64,000 nt of DNA from Rutidosis leptorrhynchoides (GCF_046630445.1 NC_092333.1:5390501-5454500); one strand, 5' to 3'; counted from the stretch's first letter, positions 27,741 through 40,608 are shown. Numbers and translations are program-made. Notes: a model not told the origin generated them from the letters alone.

Positions 27741-30700
27741 CTAATCTCTACCCATAATGGATTTAACTTCACGAAGAATGCGAACATAGTCAAAGAAAAG
27801 AGAAGAATCCTCTCCTTCAAGCCCATCCCGTGTGACCCTATTGCAACCAGCAAGATTATTGCACGGGCTTCCTCCAATCACGAGATCGAACCCTCCAAAC
27901 AAGCTTATCCATTCTTCTAATTTCTCACGGGTCACATCTTTTACGTCTGACAAGTGAAGTAGTTTTCCCTTCTGCTTTGGTCCCACCAGCCCTGAAGAAT
28001 TGTTTTACAGACTAAGGATTTCTCAACTGAGACCACGTTATTCAGTTGAACACCAACCCCATGCAATGCAACTTCAGCCCCGCCGATTCCAGAAAAAAGT
28101 GAAAGAACGTTTATTCCATCAGGGTACAATTCCTTCAACACGGACAACTGGTAACCAACCGTATCAACCTGAAAACCCGATTACATAAAATGTGGACAAG
28201 TATGAGTGACTTACTAGTTTCAGTATATATGCACAAGGACCGGTCCTTAAAACGTGCTTAAGCTCTATCCATCACTTCGCCTATGACCCTAACTCTAACA
28301 TGGTTGTGTCATACTTTTTTAATTTTCTTATTTATCTTATGTATATAAGTATAATATTCATAAACTATGGTTACGCTAATGTTTCTGTCTAAATCAACTC
28401 AAGGTAGGACTTCTAACAATATAATTTTATAATAAATAATAATAAATCAAACCAATTTTTCTAAATCACATAAAAATATGCAGTACTAATTTACATTTAA
28501 CATAAGAAGTCAATATATAACATTATTTATAAAAACACTTAACAACATAATACTATAGCAAAATATAAAAAAACGTGAAAGACCGGTCATTCGGGTCCTA
28601 AAACCAAGCTTTCGGCCGAGCCTAACCAGGGACTGGCTTTTTGGCCTGGCCCAGAGCCACTTGTGCATCTCTTTAACCATCATATATATATATACCTTAA
28701 CAGGAAATACTAATCACAAATTTGACAGGTTTATAGGTCCAAACCTGAAATGCATTGCCGAGGCCTTCGTATCTTTCACTTCTGGTAGCACCTCTTGTAT
28801 GGTCCGTTGAATAACCCATTATCAGCTCTATCTCATGAGGCTCGAGGGGTGCAACAATATTCTTTCCCGTCCATACCATGTTCCATTTTCTACATTTATC
28901 ATCAAAGAACTTTTGGACTTCTAAATCAGACTCACCACCAACAGAATTCTCAAGTAGTAATTTGATCTTTTTAGTAAGTTGCGCAGTTCCTGGACGTGTC
29001 ACTATACAGTTTAATTGAACTCTTTTATCCCATGTCGGCCACCACTCTTTAGTGCGTCGGAGAGCTTCGAAGATTGTTTTTGGAGGTGATGGTTGGATCA
29101 CGAATCTGCCTTTTAACGGGAGGTTGTGAATATAACCCCGTTTCCTTGCAGCAGCACAAAAGTACTTCGAGTCCACAAACTCGGGGTTGATCTCATATAG
29201 AAAGCTTTTGATTTTGGGCCATACACCCTTTGGTGTACATGCAACATTTTCAAAGAAAAAATATGGTGGTCCCTGGGCTGCAGTTGGGATTGTTCTGTGA
29301 TCCTCACAAGGATTGCCCGGTACCCCGTATCCTATCATCGGGTTGGGAAAATGAAACTCGTCATCATCTTCATTATTCCTCTTTTTCTCGCTTTTCATGT
29401 TAAGGTTCTTTTTGTTACATTCTCTTTGTAACTTTCTCTTTTTATCCTTTGGCTGTTCACATCATAAAATAAAAATATACAAATGTGAGTCAGGTTGTTA
29501 AAAATAAAAACCACATCTTGCTTTAGTCAAACAACCTCTGACTTATAAAAGTATTACACTTGATCAAATTACAAACCGATACATGTGAGCTAGATCCAAC
29601 TGCGTATTTTCCTACAAATTTAAAGACATTATCACTATTATTCATGTGAAATGAAAATGGAATCACAAAGAAAGGTAAAATAATACACCACGTCTGCTAA
29701 TACCAGCTTCAGGATCTTCAGGCGAGCACCCCATATCAATCAGACTCGCCAATAGGTCATCCTCGTCTTCCTGGAAAAAGTGGATGAAATCAGTAGTGAA
29801 ATATGCGTTTCTTTTGCAAAAAAATAAAAAATAAAATAATAATAATATTAATAAATAAATCAAGATCCGGAACAGATAAAAACATTAGCATATAAGTACT
29901 ACTTGGGTGCTTCGAATGACTAAACTTCAAAGAGTTTAAACATAAGTAATTTACACAATACGATAGCAGGGCTTACATCACTAGAGTCAAGATCAAAATC
30001 TGAGAAGAAACTATCAAAATCAGGCATTATATTTGGATCGTTGCGTTCAATTTCTTGTTGGGGTATGTCACCAACAGAATACTTACGCAACGCGTCCACA
30101 ATGGCATCAGCATCACTTTCGCCTGAAAATAAATCAAAGTTATGAATATAGCATATGAAGGTAAAAACACATAAACATAAACTATTGTTGTAAAACTAGG
30201 AATTACTCCCCGAGTACTCGGTAAGATTCGGTCAAATTCGGCCAAAACTCGGGGTTACTCAGAAAATCGGTCAAAGCGTAGCAAAAACTCGGGATTACTC
30301 GGAATCGGTCAAAATTAAGTCAAAAATGGTCAAAGTCAAACTTAGTCAGCATCCCCCGAGTTGCCGAGTACTCCCTAAAGGCCACGAACAAGTACTCCTA
30401 AATACCGAGTCTTATAACCAAACAAATACTCAGCAAAAAATCAGGATTAGAAAATCGGTCAAAATTGGTGAAAAAAGGTCAAAGTCAAACTTAGTCAACA
30501 CCCACCGAGTACTCTCGAATATCGAGTCTTGTAACCAAAAAAATACTAACCTAGTTCTTCAATGACTTTGGTCACCATTGCTTCAGAAAAGCCCATTGCC
30601 ATATAGTGTAGAACTACCTTGGAAGGAACATCACTAGAAGAACAGGACTGCATTTTGACCAAACAAAAAAATTAATAGTAAGTTTGATGAAATCTTACAA

Positions 30701-30869
30701 TACAATAACAGACAATGTAGAAGTATAAATTGGTATCGAGTTTACAAATATCATAAACTACCTCCACGAATTCAAATGAAGGTGGCGATATAGTGGCTAT
30801 CTCCGGTTCATCGTCTGTATCCAAATCAACACTATTACTTCCTTCATGGGAAGAATTGTCATCCTGCAT
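27741..30869 (-). pseudogene. DRM: DRM-type de novo DNA methyltransferase, probably frameshifted
   Basis: Minus-strand exons by splice sites and homology: 30869-30762, 30647-30551, 30122-29977, 29770-29689, 29611-29577, 29453-28745 and 28168-27741. The N-terminus has UBA-like segments (YMAMGFSEAMV; LLASLIDMGCSPED). The catalytic part has the DRM order: PNPMIGYG, GPPYFFFENVA, DSKYFCAAARKRGYIHNLP, GLGNAFQ, NVLSLFSGIGG and the catalytic GGSPCNNLAG with Cys present. DRM proteins do de novo cytosine methylation guided by 24-nt siRNAs in the nucleus. Two breaks: near 27970-27985 the frame must shift by one base between WWDQ and the KGKLLHLSD segment, and near 29395-29453 the exon does not keep phase with the preceding microexon. 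Either this is a pseudogene or there are two assembly errors. The start ATG (30869) overlaps a possible acceptor (ATGCAG), so the first exon is uncertain. Confidence 0.75.
30195..30545. repeat. Repeat in DRM intron 2, GGTCAAA/ACTCGGG units
   Basis: Between coding exons 2 and 3. Units such as ACTCGGGGTTACTC and GGTCAAAGTCAAACTTAGTCA occur two or more times with inverted partners (CCGAGTACTC). It is probably a MITE insertion. On the gene strand GGTCAA is TTGACC, a W-box core, so the element supplies several in one block. Confidence 0.55.
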
Positions 30870-30944
30870 AATTATAAATCCTTTACAAAACGCAGAAAGT
30901 GTACACAAGCAAATATATATAGACACATGTTCTCAAAATCAGTG

Positions 30945-31210
30945 TTGTAAACGACGTCCGTTGCGACGTTATGGTGACTAGTCCGTCTCAAACCCGTCCC
31001 GTCTTCTAAAAAGTCGGTCAACGGTCAAAAATCAGGTCAAATGTGGGAAAGGTCGGGTCAATGCCGGTCATAAGTCAAAAATTCGGTTAAAATCTGTCAA
31101 AAATTGGTCAAATCGATCAAAATTGACGTAGTTTAGTGTTACTTTTTGTAATATATTAACGATAATAGCGATTATAGGTACAAACTTGTCAACGAAGGTT
31201 TTTTGGCTTT

Positions 31211-31272
<62 letters not shown>

Positions 31273-31375
31273 TCAACGTCAGTCAACGAACGTCTCAACC
31301 CCGTCTCGACCTTTTAAGGTCCCGACCGTGTCGACCCCGTCTCGCGTCTTTTTCAACCTTGCTCAAAATACAACA
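30945..31375. mobile_element. MITE-like insertion upstream of the DRM coding exons
   Basis: Ends GTGTTGTAAACGACG and (reverse complement) AAGGTTGAAAAAGACG are imperfect inverted repeats. The interior repeats GGTCAA-type units and CCCGTC-type patches and contains an AT repeat (31214-31270). No coding frame. Confidence 0.45.
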
Positions 31376-32815
31376 ATCAATCAAAAGTAATGAATGCAAT
31401 TAGCTAGACTTTAAAGCCAAGCGTTTGTAACTAAGTTACTTAGGTCGCTAATCATGGCTTAAGCGGCTTGTGCATATTTGGTCATTCCAAAAGGAAAAAC
31501 TATAACAATTACAAAATTCAAACAACAGATTAAGCAACTAAAAAAGATAATGAGCTCATAGTCACTCTTAAAATATGAGATAAATTAGGTTACTTGTTTT
31601 TTACATGTAATATATGCAGGTCCCAAATCTATTTCATACGCAATGTGTGGAGACAAGAATCACATTCTGCCATTTATCTTGTAGCATGCAGATAAGACCC
31701 ACACAATAGCCTTATATGCTACTCGTGTTAATGGTTTCCTAGAGAAACCTTTATATATAATAACTACCTTAAGAACTTACCATTTTCCACAACTTCTAGT
31801 ATACCCCACTACTCAGCAAACAATTATCTGTTAAAACAAGTAGATCGAAGGAATCTCTATTAGTAAAGTATTTATCCCTTAAGAACTACAAAAAAGAAAA
31901 AAAAAAAAAAAAAAAACCATATACTTACAAAGAATATACATATACATATACATAGACAGCATATATACACAATAATAGAGTCCTCAAAATCCAGTACTTG
32001 TATACATTTTTTTAGTTGTAATGTGCACTTGCAACATAATCAATAATCTTAAATGTTCCTTTTAGCTAGGTTATGTGAACATTATACTATAACATTTTTA
32101 GCATAAGGGTAACACAATGCACCTGTGAAATCATCCTATAAATATGTTTATATACATGTTTCAGGTGAATTGTATGGTTCGGAGATCATCATTACCTTTT
32201 CGATTTGTCATTTGAGAAATACGTCACAGCATTTGATTATGATTGAAAAAAATCCTGCATTAGTTTGACGTAACCTAATGTAGAAAAAATAAATATAAAT
32301 TCAGTTAAAATCAAAAATTTAGAGTGGAAACATAAGAACAACACATTCAGGTGCTCCGGAAGATGAAAATTGAAGATTGAAGAAATCAAAGCTGAGGAAA
32401 GCATAAACAACAGCAGGAACCAACCCTAATTCGACGTCTAATTACACTTAATCGGTGAAATTAGGCGATTAGAGGTTGAATTTGAGAAATTTACGGCTCT
32501 GTTCTTGTTTAGGAAAAGAATGATGAAAAAAAAAAAAGAGAGTAAAAAACCTCAGTTTCTCTCGATCACGGGGAAAATGGGAAATAAGATTGGTAATACC
32601 CTCTTTCGAATTTTTAAATAGAGAAGATAATTGAAAAACAGAAAGAAAAAACAAAAGATAATTAAATTATTTTAAACGGAAAAAAAAATGGAGTATAACA
32701 TAGAAATTTCTTTTCATTTCTCTCTTTCAGAAAATTCAATAACACAAAAAAAAAAAAAAATCATTTTTTTCGAATTTTTATCTTTTTTTTTAAGCTAGTA
32801 AACTGTGGTTTATAA
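31376..32815 (-). promoter_or_regulatory. 5' region of the DRM gene, no coding exon seen
   Basis: About 32340-32600 on the minus strand looks like a transcribed plant leader (CT-rich start, then CAAATTCAACCTCTAATCGC). It suggests a noncoding first exon and a long leader intron toward 30870. The exact transcription start and splice donor cannot be fixed from sequence alone. Confidence 0.35.
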
Positions 32816-33357
32816 GAGCACTGGGAGTGGTGACTGAGTTCACTTGGCATGTCAGGTCTGACTTGCTGAGTCAGAAAAAGTGGGGAGTAGTGACCTCTGT
32901 CAGTTAGACATGTCAGTTTATATTTTTATTATTTTTTTTATGATTTTAAATATAACATAAATGAATATAATTATAAAAATTAACATAAATAGAAATAACT
33001 TCCATTAAAATAAAAATTAAACATTACAATTCCTAAAAAAAAAAACATTACAATTCCAAAAAAAAAAAAAAAAAAACATTACAATTCATAAATAAAATAA
33101 AAAAACATTACAATTCCTATTTATTAAAGACAAATACGAAACGCTTCAATTTTCACTTCGAAGCTTGGCTCGAATCGCCGCTTTCTTCGCTTGAAAAAAC
33201 CTGTGCATCTTCTTCATTCATTCCCGCCGTAGACATTTGTAGTATTTTCAAATCAAAGTAACTAGTCATTGATTCAAAAGTGCCGCTTGCACTTTCATCA
33301 AACGAGCCTTTGCTCTCGACTTGCGTTTTGGTGCTTGTTGTGTTTGTTGAACTTGTG

Positions 33358-33399
<42 letters not shown>

Positions 33400-33862
33400 G
33401 CCACAACATAAACGCTTGAATTTGCTCGGGAGACATTTGTGGCATTGTTTGTTGTGAATTGGCAAAATTTGAAAAATCGAGATTAGCCTCACCACCACCA
33501 CTAGCCGAACCTTGAGCCGATCCGGGTGAATAGGGTGAGAATAGACTCCAATTTGGATGATAATAATTTGACATTTTTTTTTTTTTATGAGATTTGTGTT
33601 TGTAAATGAGATTTGTGTTTGTGTTTGTGTTTGTTGTATATATATAGAAAGTAAAAAAGAAAAAAATAAAAAGAAAGAAAAAAAAACCCCAACGACTAGA
33701 ATGCAACGGCTGTATTATTATTATTTTTTTTTATTCAGGGTCATTTACGTCGTCGTGGCGACTGACAGGGGTGCGACGGACCAAGGTGAAGTGGGGAGGG
33801 AGTGGGGTGACTGGCGACGGTTAAGGGGACGGGGTAAGTGACATCCCCCACTCCCATTGCTC
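32816..33862 (-). mobile_element. PIF/Harbinger-type element, 1047 bp, non-autonomous
   Basis: Ends GAGCACTGGGAGTGG and GAGCAATGGGAGTGG (reverse complement of the right end) with TAA on both flanks. It shares ends and subterminal regions with the 304-bp MITE at 18119-18422. Inside is one minus-strand ORF1-like fragment and no DDE transposase. Confidence 0.8.
33153..33574 (-). pseudogene. Harbinger ORF1-like N-terminal fragment
   Basis: Starts at ATG 33574-33572 (MSNYYHPNWSLFSPYSPG). It then has a Ser/Gly-rich stretch, MSPEQIQAFMLWQ and a poly-Gln tract from CAA repeats, followed by KRKSRAKARL. That is the start typical of the Myb/SANT-like protein of plant Harbinger elements. The Myb/SANT domain is absent, and the remaining acidic Ser-rich part (33153-33300) is in another frame. 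Internal deletion is the likely cause. Confidence 0.5.
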
Positions 33863-33889
33863 TAAAGTGATAGTAGTCGGAATAAATAA

Positions 33890-34270
33890 GAAATATAAGA
33901 GCTAAGATTCAGGAAAGGAAGCTTTTGGGAGAAAGGATAAAAAGTATGTATGTATCTGTCCATTCCTTCCTCCAACAGATGCTGGTGAATTAGCTGCATT
34001 TATCTTATTCTTCGTTCGTCTAAATAGATAATCGATGTCCTTCGCTTCATCTGCAGTTATCGGTGTAATAAAGCAAGGGGAGAGAAGCATATAAGTCAGA
34101 TTGCTTAATTAATGTATAAGACTTAAGATCAAGCTAGGAGAAGCGCTTTCAGACTCGTTCGCTTAGCAAATCTCTAATTAGTCTTCTCGGGTTCCTATGA
34201 ACGAGCACATTGATCCTTCATAGAAGGTAAAATCTCGAGTAATCAAATCCCCCGAACGTGAAACCTGGTA
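33890..34270. other. Unassigned segment of different base composition
   Basis: Clearly less AT-rich than its neighbours. A 62-codon minus-strand frame (34090-33902) has no family I recognise. The look is reminiscent of organellar DNA, which I cannot verify. Confidence 0.2.
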
Positions 34271-34600
34271 CCGTTTCCAAAACAAATTCTAAATTTTGGT
34301 AGGGAGAGAAAGATAACATGAACGTGGAAGTTCGATAACGAGACCAATCTATGTTTTTTTAGTATGTTTTGTAAAGGTGTTATCTAAAAGTTCTTAAACA
34401 TAGAAGACGGTTTGTTTCCAATAAGAAGTGCGTTTTTCTAATTTAATTTAACGTACATATTTCATTACCTAAAATATTATATTATTATTGATATTATATT
34501 AATATTAATAGCGATAGATGTTATAATTATATTAATAATATTATATATTATATTGTTATCTGCGTTCTAGAATTTGATGTGAATGGGAAGTTCACAAAAC

Positions 34601-34771
34601 GGAGATGATTCTCACACATCACTTTTTGATCCATGTACACTTTGTCTCATAAAATCACAGTTATGCTCATAGGAAGTTGAACTGATATTATTATTATTAT
34701 AAGTATAATTAAGGGTAAAATAGGTATTTAAGTGTACATGGATCAAAAAGTGATGTGTGAGGATCACCTCC
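34601..34771. mobile_element. MULE-like MITE, about 171 bp
   Basis: Terminal inverted repeats of about 40 bp: left GGAGATGATTCTCACACATC and right (reverse complement) GGAGGTGATCCTCACACATC, both continuing into ACTTTTTGATCCATGTACAC. The flanks TTCACAAAAC and TTTACAAAAG resemble a diverged 9-10 bp target duplication. Confidence 0.7.
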
Positions 34772-34847
34772 CTTTACAAAAGGGTGCAACAACTTATTTA
34801 TTACTCTTATACTAAAAACATCTGATGCAATGACTTTCTTTGATTAG

Positions 34848-34946
34848 CGACCAATCAGCCTGATTGGATGCTTGTATAAGATAATCGCCAAGCTACTAGT
34901 TAATCGACTAAAGCTGGCAATTTCAAAGGTTATAGGGTCTAATTAG
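34848..34946 (+). pseudogene. LINE (L1-type) reverse transcriptase fragment
   Basis: The frame reads RPISLIGCLYKIIAKLLVNR followed by LKLAISKVI and a stop. This is the conserved RPISL block of plant non-LTR reverse transcriptases. Only about 32 codons remain. Confidence 0.8.
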
Positions 34947-35712
34947 TTTGTACTGAAAACATATACAATTAGATATCTACATAAAATATCATTGTTAACG
35001 ATCGATTTTAAAACAATTTTTTAGAGGCTCATGTTTGGTGTTTTATCAATTATTTGTCAATTAAGTTAAAATGATTGAAACGGACGGACTCATAATCTCA
35101 ATAGTGGTTCTTTTAATCAAGCTCAGTAATTATAAATCAATAATCAAACATAAATCCAAAGATTAAGAACAATCCACAATCAAAAGTTACTACATTTAAG
35201 CAAACACTAAGAGATTTAGCTACTCATATTCACGATAAAGTTAACAAAACTAAAGGAAACACAAGTATTCATGATAATATCACTAATATCAAAGAAAAAA
35301 AGAGTACCAATTGTAATAGCTAATCAAATCTTCAATCTTTATGTTTTTATCTCTTGAAATTGATAAAGATGGGGTTTTGGAACCCTAAAATCGCCTGTAA
35401 ATCGCCCAAAGTCGTCCTAGAAAAGAGATAACCTAAAAATTGTTCGAAATTAGATTCAAATAGATGTTGCTGCCTGTGAAAGGTTCGCGTTCGCGAGCTC
35501 CCGTTGCTCACTTTCTAGCGTTCGCGATCACTGGTATATCTGGTGTTCGCGTTCGTTTTTCATGTCTTTGCGTCGCAAGTTAAGCTCGATGTCTACCTCG
35601 CGAAAGGGAGACCAAATGCACTGTAAAACTCGCGAAAGGGAGGTTTTATGGACCAATTTGAGCCATGAAAAAGTGTATAACATTTGACTTAAACCCCACT
35701 TCGAACCAAAAC
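34947..35712. other. LTR-like DNA with repeated CGCG boxes, no gene
   Basis: 35340-35700 contains GTTCGCGTTCGCGAGC and GTTCGCGATC patches and two exact CTCGCGAAAGGGAG boxes 32 bp apart (35597 and 35629). Its character suggests part of another LTR, but ends were not found. No coding frame. Confidence 0.35.
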
Positions 35713-36104
<392 letters not shown>

Positions 36105-37952
36105 TGTGATGACCCGGAAATTTCTGACCAAATTTAAACTTAATCTTTAACGTTTCTGACACGATAAGCAAAGTCTATGAAGTTGAATCCTAAAATTCTT
36201 GAACTATTCAAATACCCTTCGATTGTTCTCAACGATTCGCGAACAAATATATGTAAATAGATACATATATATACTATAACTTGAAAACGTAACAAAGTGT
36301 TATGAAAACGATACTGTGCATTAACCTTATTGGTTTGATTATCTGATTGATATATTTAACTACGGAGTTAAAAAATTATGCCAAACGATTGAATTAAAAG
36401 ATATTTATTGAGTCCCTTAAAGATTATGATATTATTACGAGTCTCTGTTGTGAGGTCCACGTTGATTTGGGAAATCGTTCATTTTTAACGATATTCGAAA
36501 TAAATGGTAAAGTGTTTGTTTAAATAACGTAATTTGGAGACATACAATAATAAGGAATATTAACTGTTGGAATTAGATATATGCAGGGCCATCTCATCGT
36601 TTTTAAAGGCCCTGTTCGAGACGTATAAATGGGCCCTCATTGTTTAAGCTATAGACGTAGTTTTTCAGGAGGGGGCTGTGACCATGTTCAATAAATAAAT
36701 AAATAAAAGTAAGTCATATATTTTTTTTGAAAGGCAAAACAACAATATTATTAATAAGAATAAGGATCAGTACAGTGAAAACAACAAATATTATTAGATT
36801 ATATAAGACATAATCTTTTATAAAATAATTAAAATTTTAAAATAAAATATTAATATAATATTAATATAATTAATAAACATATATAAGTAAAATACTAATA
36901 ATTATCACAAATCATACCTGATTAACAATGAATTCAACGGAATCGAATGAGGCAACGATTACAATAAAATGCAGATTACTTTACCCTTATAGGAACTAGA
37001 TTATAGATTTTAGAGTTTAAATCAATAAAATAGATATACATATAAACAATATCAATAAATAAATATATATAATAATACTTTAACTAATAGAATACCTTTT
37101 TACTGAACTGATGAAGACCAAGACGTAGGTTTCGAGGTAGTAAGCGGAATAAAAGTCAAATATCAGAATTAAAGTTGAGGCGGACATGGGACACGGAGAC
37201 AGTAATCCTATTTTTTTTTTTAAACTTAAATAAATAAATAAAAGATGGATCATAGGTAAACGTTGTTGGACTTAGTTTTTTGGGCCCTAACTGGATATGG
37301 GCCCTGTGCAGTGGTACAGGCTGCCCAGCCCAATATCCGGGCCTGGATATATGAATAACTTGTGGTATGTATTTTAAAACGTATATATTAATATTGAAAA
37401 TATATAAAATATAATATTAAACTGGTCATAAAACGAATTGTTATTATATATATATTAACAAATAGCGAGACAATAATTTATAGAAGTAAATGACCAAAAC
37501 ACTCGAAAGTTTAATATATACTTTGAGTATTATAGTTTAGGGATAATTTAAGGCTATATTTTGACAAATGTACGTGACACGAAACGTAAAATGCAAGTTT
37601 TCTAAGCGTACGAAAATGCGTTCGAGAAACCGGAACCGGGACATGAGTCGAGTGATGACGTACGACTTACTGGAACAAAAATTACAAGTCAACTATGCAC
37701 GTGAATTTAATATAATATATAATTAATTATTTAAATTAAATATATTATATAAAAATATGTCGACAAGCTAAAAGTTAAAAAATTGTGAGCTGGATTTTGG
37801 GGCCATGCGATCGCATGAGAAATAGGCATAAAACCCATGCGATCGCATGGGGTTCAGTTTCAGCAAATGTACTATAAATTCTCCAGTTTTCCGCGAATGT
37901 TTTTCACACACATCTGTATCTCTACTCTCTATATTTATATTATTATTATTAA

Positions 37953-38007
<55 letters not shown>

Positions 38008-39665
38008 ATTATTATTATTATTATTATTAATTCTAATATTATTATTAGAAATATTAGTAGTAATATTAATTAGTATTATACAAAAATACTACGACGAGGT
38101 CATAAGCGTGTCACTTTCAAAATGGGTTTTCAAGCGGGATAGAGCTAAGGAAACTTTGGGTTATAGCTATGAAGGTTATGGGTAATATTCATGGGTACTA
38201 TTCGCAAGTCAAACCTAGTGTTTATCATCTCCGTTGTGTCTACGTACTTTCCTACAATATTGAGTCTCAATATTGATATGTAAGCACTCATATTTTTTCT
38301 TTTATATATTAATTGTGTATTCATGTCTAGTGCTCGAGTATATATATTTATACATGCTTGTATGCTAAATTTCGTCGTTAAACAGTTTATGATGAATCAC
38401 GAATTAAATACATATGTTACTGTTAAAAGGTATATGATATGCATGTTTTTGAAAATCTGGCGAAAAATCAATGACTTTTCATTTAGATATCGAATAGTTT
38501 CGATGAACGGATTAAGAGATATGATCAACTGAATTATGATTGACGTTAATTGAAATTGCTTTTGAATCTGCAATTAAGATTTAAACAACTTGTTTACGAG
38601 ATTGATAAAATGAATTTTTGAAACGACTTTGGATAACTTTTTTATGTCGATCTCGAGCATTAGGATTGTGATACACTATGACCAGACCTAGCTTGATAGA
38701 CATTTATTGACCAACATATGTTCTCTAGGTTGAGATCTACGGTTATTTGGTAATCCGAGTTTCAGTCACATTTTAGTGAACAACTTTATATGCTGCTAAG
38801 GTGAGTTTCATTTGCTCCCTTTTTAATTGCTTTTGCAATCTATATTTTTTGGGCTGAGAATACATGCACTTTATTTTAAACACAATGGATACAAGTACAT
38901 ACTAAATTCTACACCGAGTTTGAACCGAAAATCCTTTAGCTTTGGTAACTAGTAACTGCCGGTTATAAGAACTGGTGAGCGCGAATAGTGGTATATGGAT
39001 CCATAGGGCTTGACATCCCCGTCTGTTCCAGGTATAGAAACCCTAGCCTGAACTATAAAACAGACGTATGCTATTTGAGGTTACTACACGTTGGATTGCG
39101 TGTATTGTACATGTTGGTTGCATGTATGTTAAAACATGGGTACTTATTATAACGTTAAAGCTTAGTTACCAGGGTGCTCAATCTTGTAGAATATTTTGAT
39201 AAAAGTTTCTGGATGAAACAACTGAAAATCTTGTAATCCACCTTTATATACAGATTATGCGCAACATTAAAACTATGAACTCACCAACCTTTGTGTTGAC
39301 ACTTGTTAGCATGTTTATTCTCAGGTTTCCTAGAAATCTGTTTGCTTATATGTTAGACAAGCTATGTGCATGGAGTCTTACATGGCATATTTTTCCAAGG
39401 AAACGTTGCATTCACCAAATCATCACCATGTATCTTATTTTGACTGCATTGTCAACGGAAGTACTATTGTAAACTATTATTTACGGTGATTGTCTATATG
39501 TAGAAATCATCAGATGTCGAAAACCTTTGATTTAAATATTCATTTATGGTATGCCTTTTCAAAAGAATGCAATGTTTACAAAACGTATCATATAGAGGTC
39601 AAATACGTCGCAATGAAATCGATGAATGACGTGTTCGTCCATATGGATTTGGAGCGATCGTCACA
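36105..39665 (+). mobile_element. 5' LTR of NA-LTR copy 2
   Basis: Starts TGTGATGACCCGG and ends CGTCACA, followed by GT and a primer-binding site. Same family as 10579-13731. Contains the hAT insertion at 36584-37345, two CATGCGATCGCATG palindromes (37804 and 37836, again 32 bp apart) and an ATT repeat (37934-38065). Without the hAT element it is about 2.8 kb. Confidence 0.85.
36584..37345. mobile_element. hAT-type insertion, 762 bp, perfect 8-bp target duplication
   Basis: GATATATG flanks both sides (36576-36583 and 37346-37353). The ends are CAGGGCC and, at the right, GGGCCTG (CAGGCCC on the other strand). No transposase frame is visible, so it is non-autonomous. It interrupts the NA-LTR LTR and is younger than it. 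Confidence 0.85.
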
Positions 39666-39667
39666 GT

Positions 39668-39679
39668 TGGTATCAGAGC
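39668..39679 (+). other. Primer-binding site, tRNA-iMet (NA-LTR copy 2)
   Basis: TGGTATCAGAGC two bases after the LTR end, identical to the site of copy 1. Confidence 0.9.
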
Positions 39680-40050
39680 GTTGGTCCTAGTGAACCAGGT
39701 CTTGCATGAGTGTGTCTAACTGATAGTTGTTAGGATGCATCAGTAAGTCTGGACTTCGACCGTGTCTGCATGTTAAAAGTTTTGCTTATCATTTCTTGTC
39801 GGAAATTACATGCTTATCATTCTTAAGTCTAGACACGTTTTCCTGCATTTATTGCATAAATAGTGTATAGACAAAAATTCATATCTTAGCGTATCTGTTA
39901 CTGTAAACTTTTTTTAACATCTTCCGAAAATTTCTCCGTGATTTATGGAATTTGGTATTATATATACATATGTAAATTATGTATTGAAGAATACCAAACT
40001 AAATTCTATAATCTAATTCATATCAAAAATCATCTCCCTAATTATATAAG

Positions 40051-40608
40051 ATGGATCCCGTATCTAGTTCAAATTCCTTAAACTCTGACAGCTATTCCGA
40101 TATGGATATTCACCTGAATTCCGAAGACAGTGTAACCGGAATGGATCAACCAATTAGCCATAATATATTCTGGATGAATTAGGTATGGGTTCGTAGCCTA
40201 CTTAATTATTGGAGACAAGAAGAAGGCGATCCCTTCCATCCACCACATTGCCCTCTTGGCGAAGAACCTGAAGCACTTACCGACGAACCTGTTCGAGACA
40301 CCATTTTCTCTCTCATTTCCAGAGTATCTCGTCACGATAATATACTATCTCAAATTCTGGATCTTATCCATCCGCTCGTCCGAACCGCCAATCATCCCGG
40401 TGTAGTAGAAGAAGTCAATGAGCTTCGCGCTCGGGTAGTGGCTTTAGAGAATATGGTGCAAAGGTTACAAGCACCAGCAGCATCACCGGCATCAACAGTA
40501 CCACCGACAACAACACCAACAGTACCATTACCACCACCAATAACATCCGCATCGCAAACCTCAACTTCACAATCTGTCCCACGAGCATCAATGTCATACG
40601 CACCGTAG
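40051..40608 (+). pseudogene. NA-LTR sense ORF, copy 2 (one amber codon)
   Basis: A 186-codon frame starting MDPVSSSNS. It is open throughout apart from TAG in the WMN block, where copy 1 has Trp. It has the Ser/Asp-rich start, the WRQEEGDPFHPP block, a helical segment with VVEEVNELRAR and VALENMVQRL (likely coiled coil), and a Pro/Thr/Ala tail ending before TAG at 40606. No zinc knuckle and no enzyme motif. Gag-like by position only. Confidence 0.6.
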
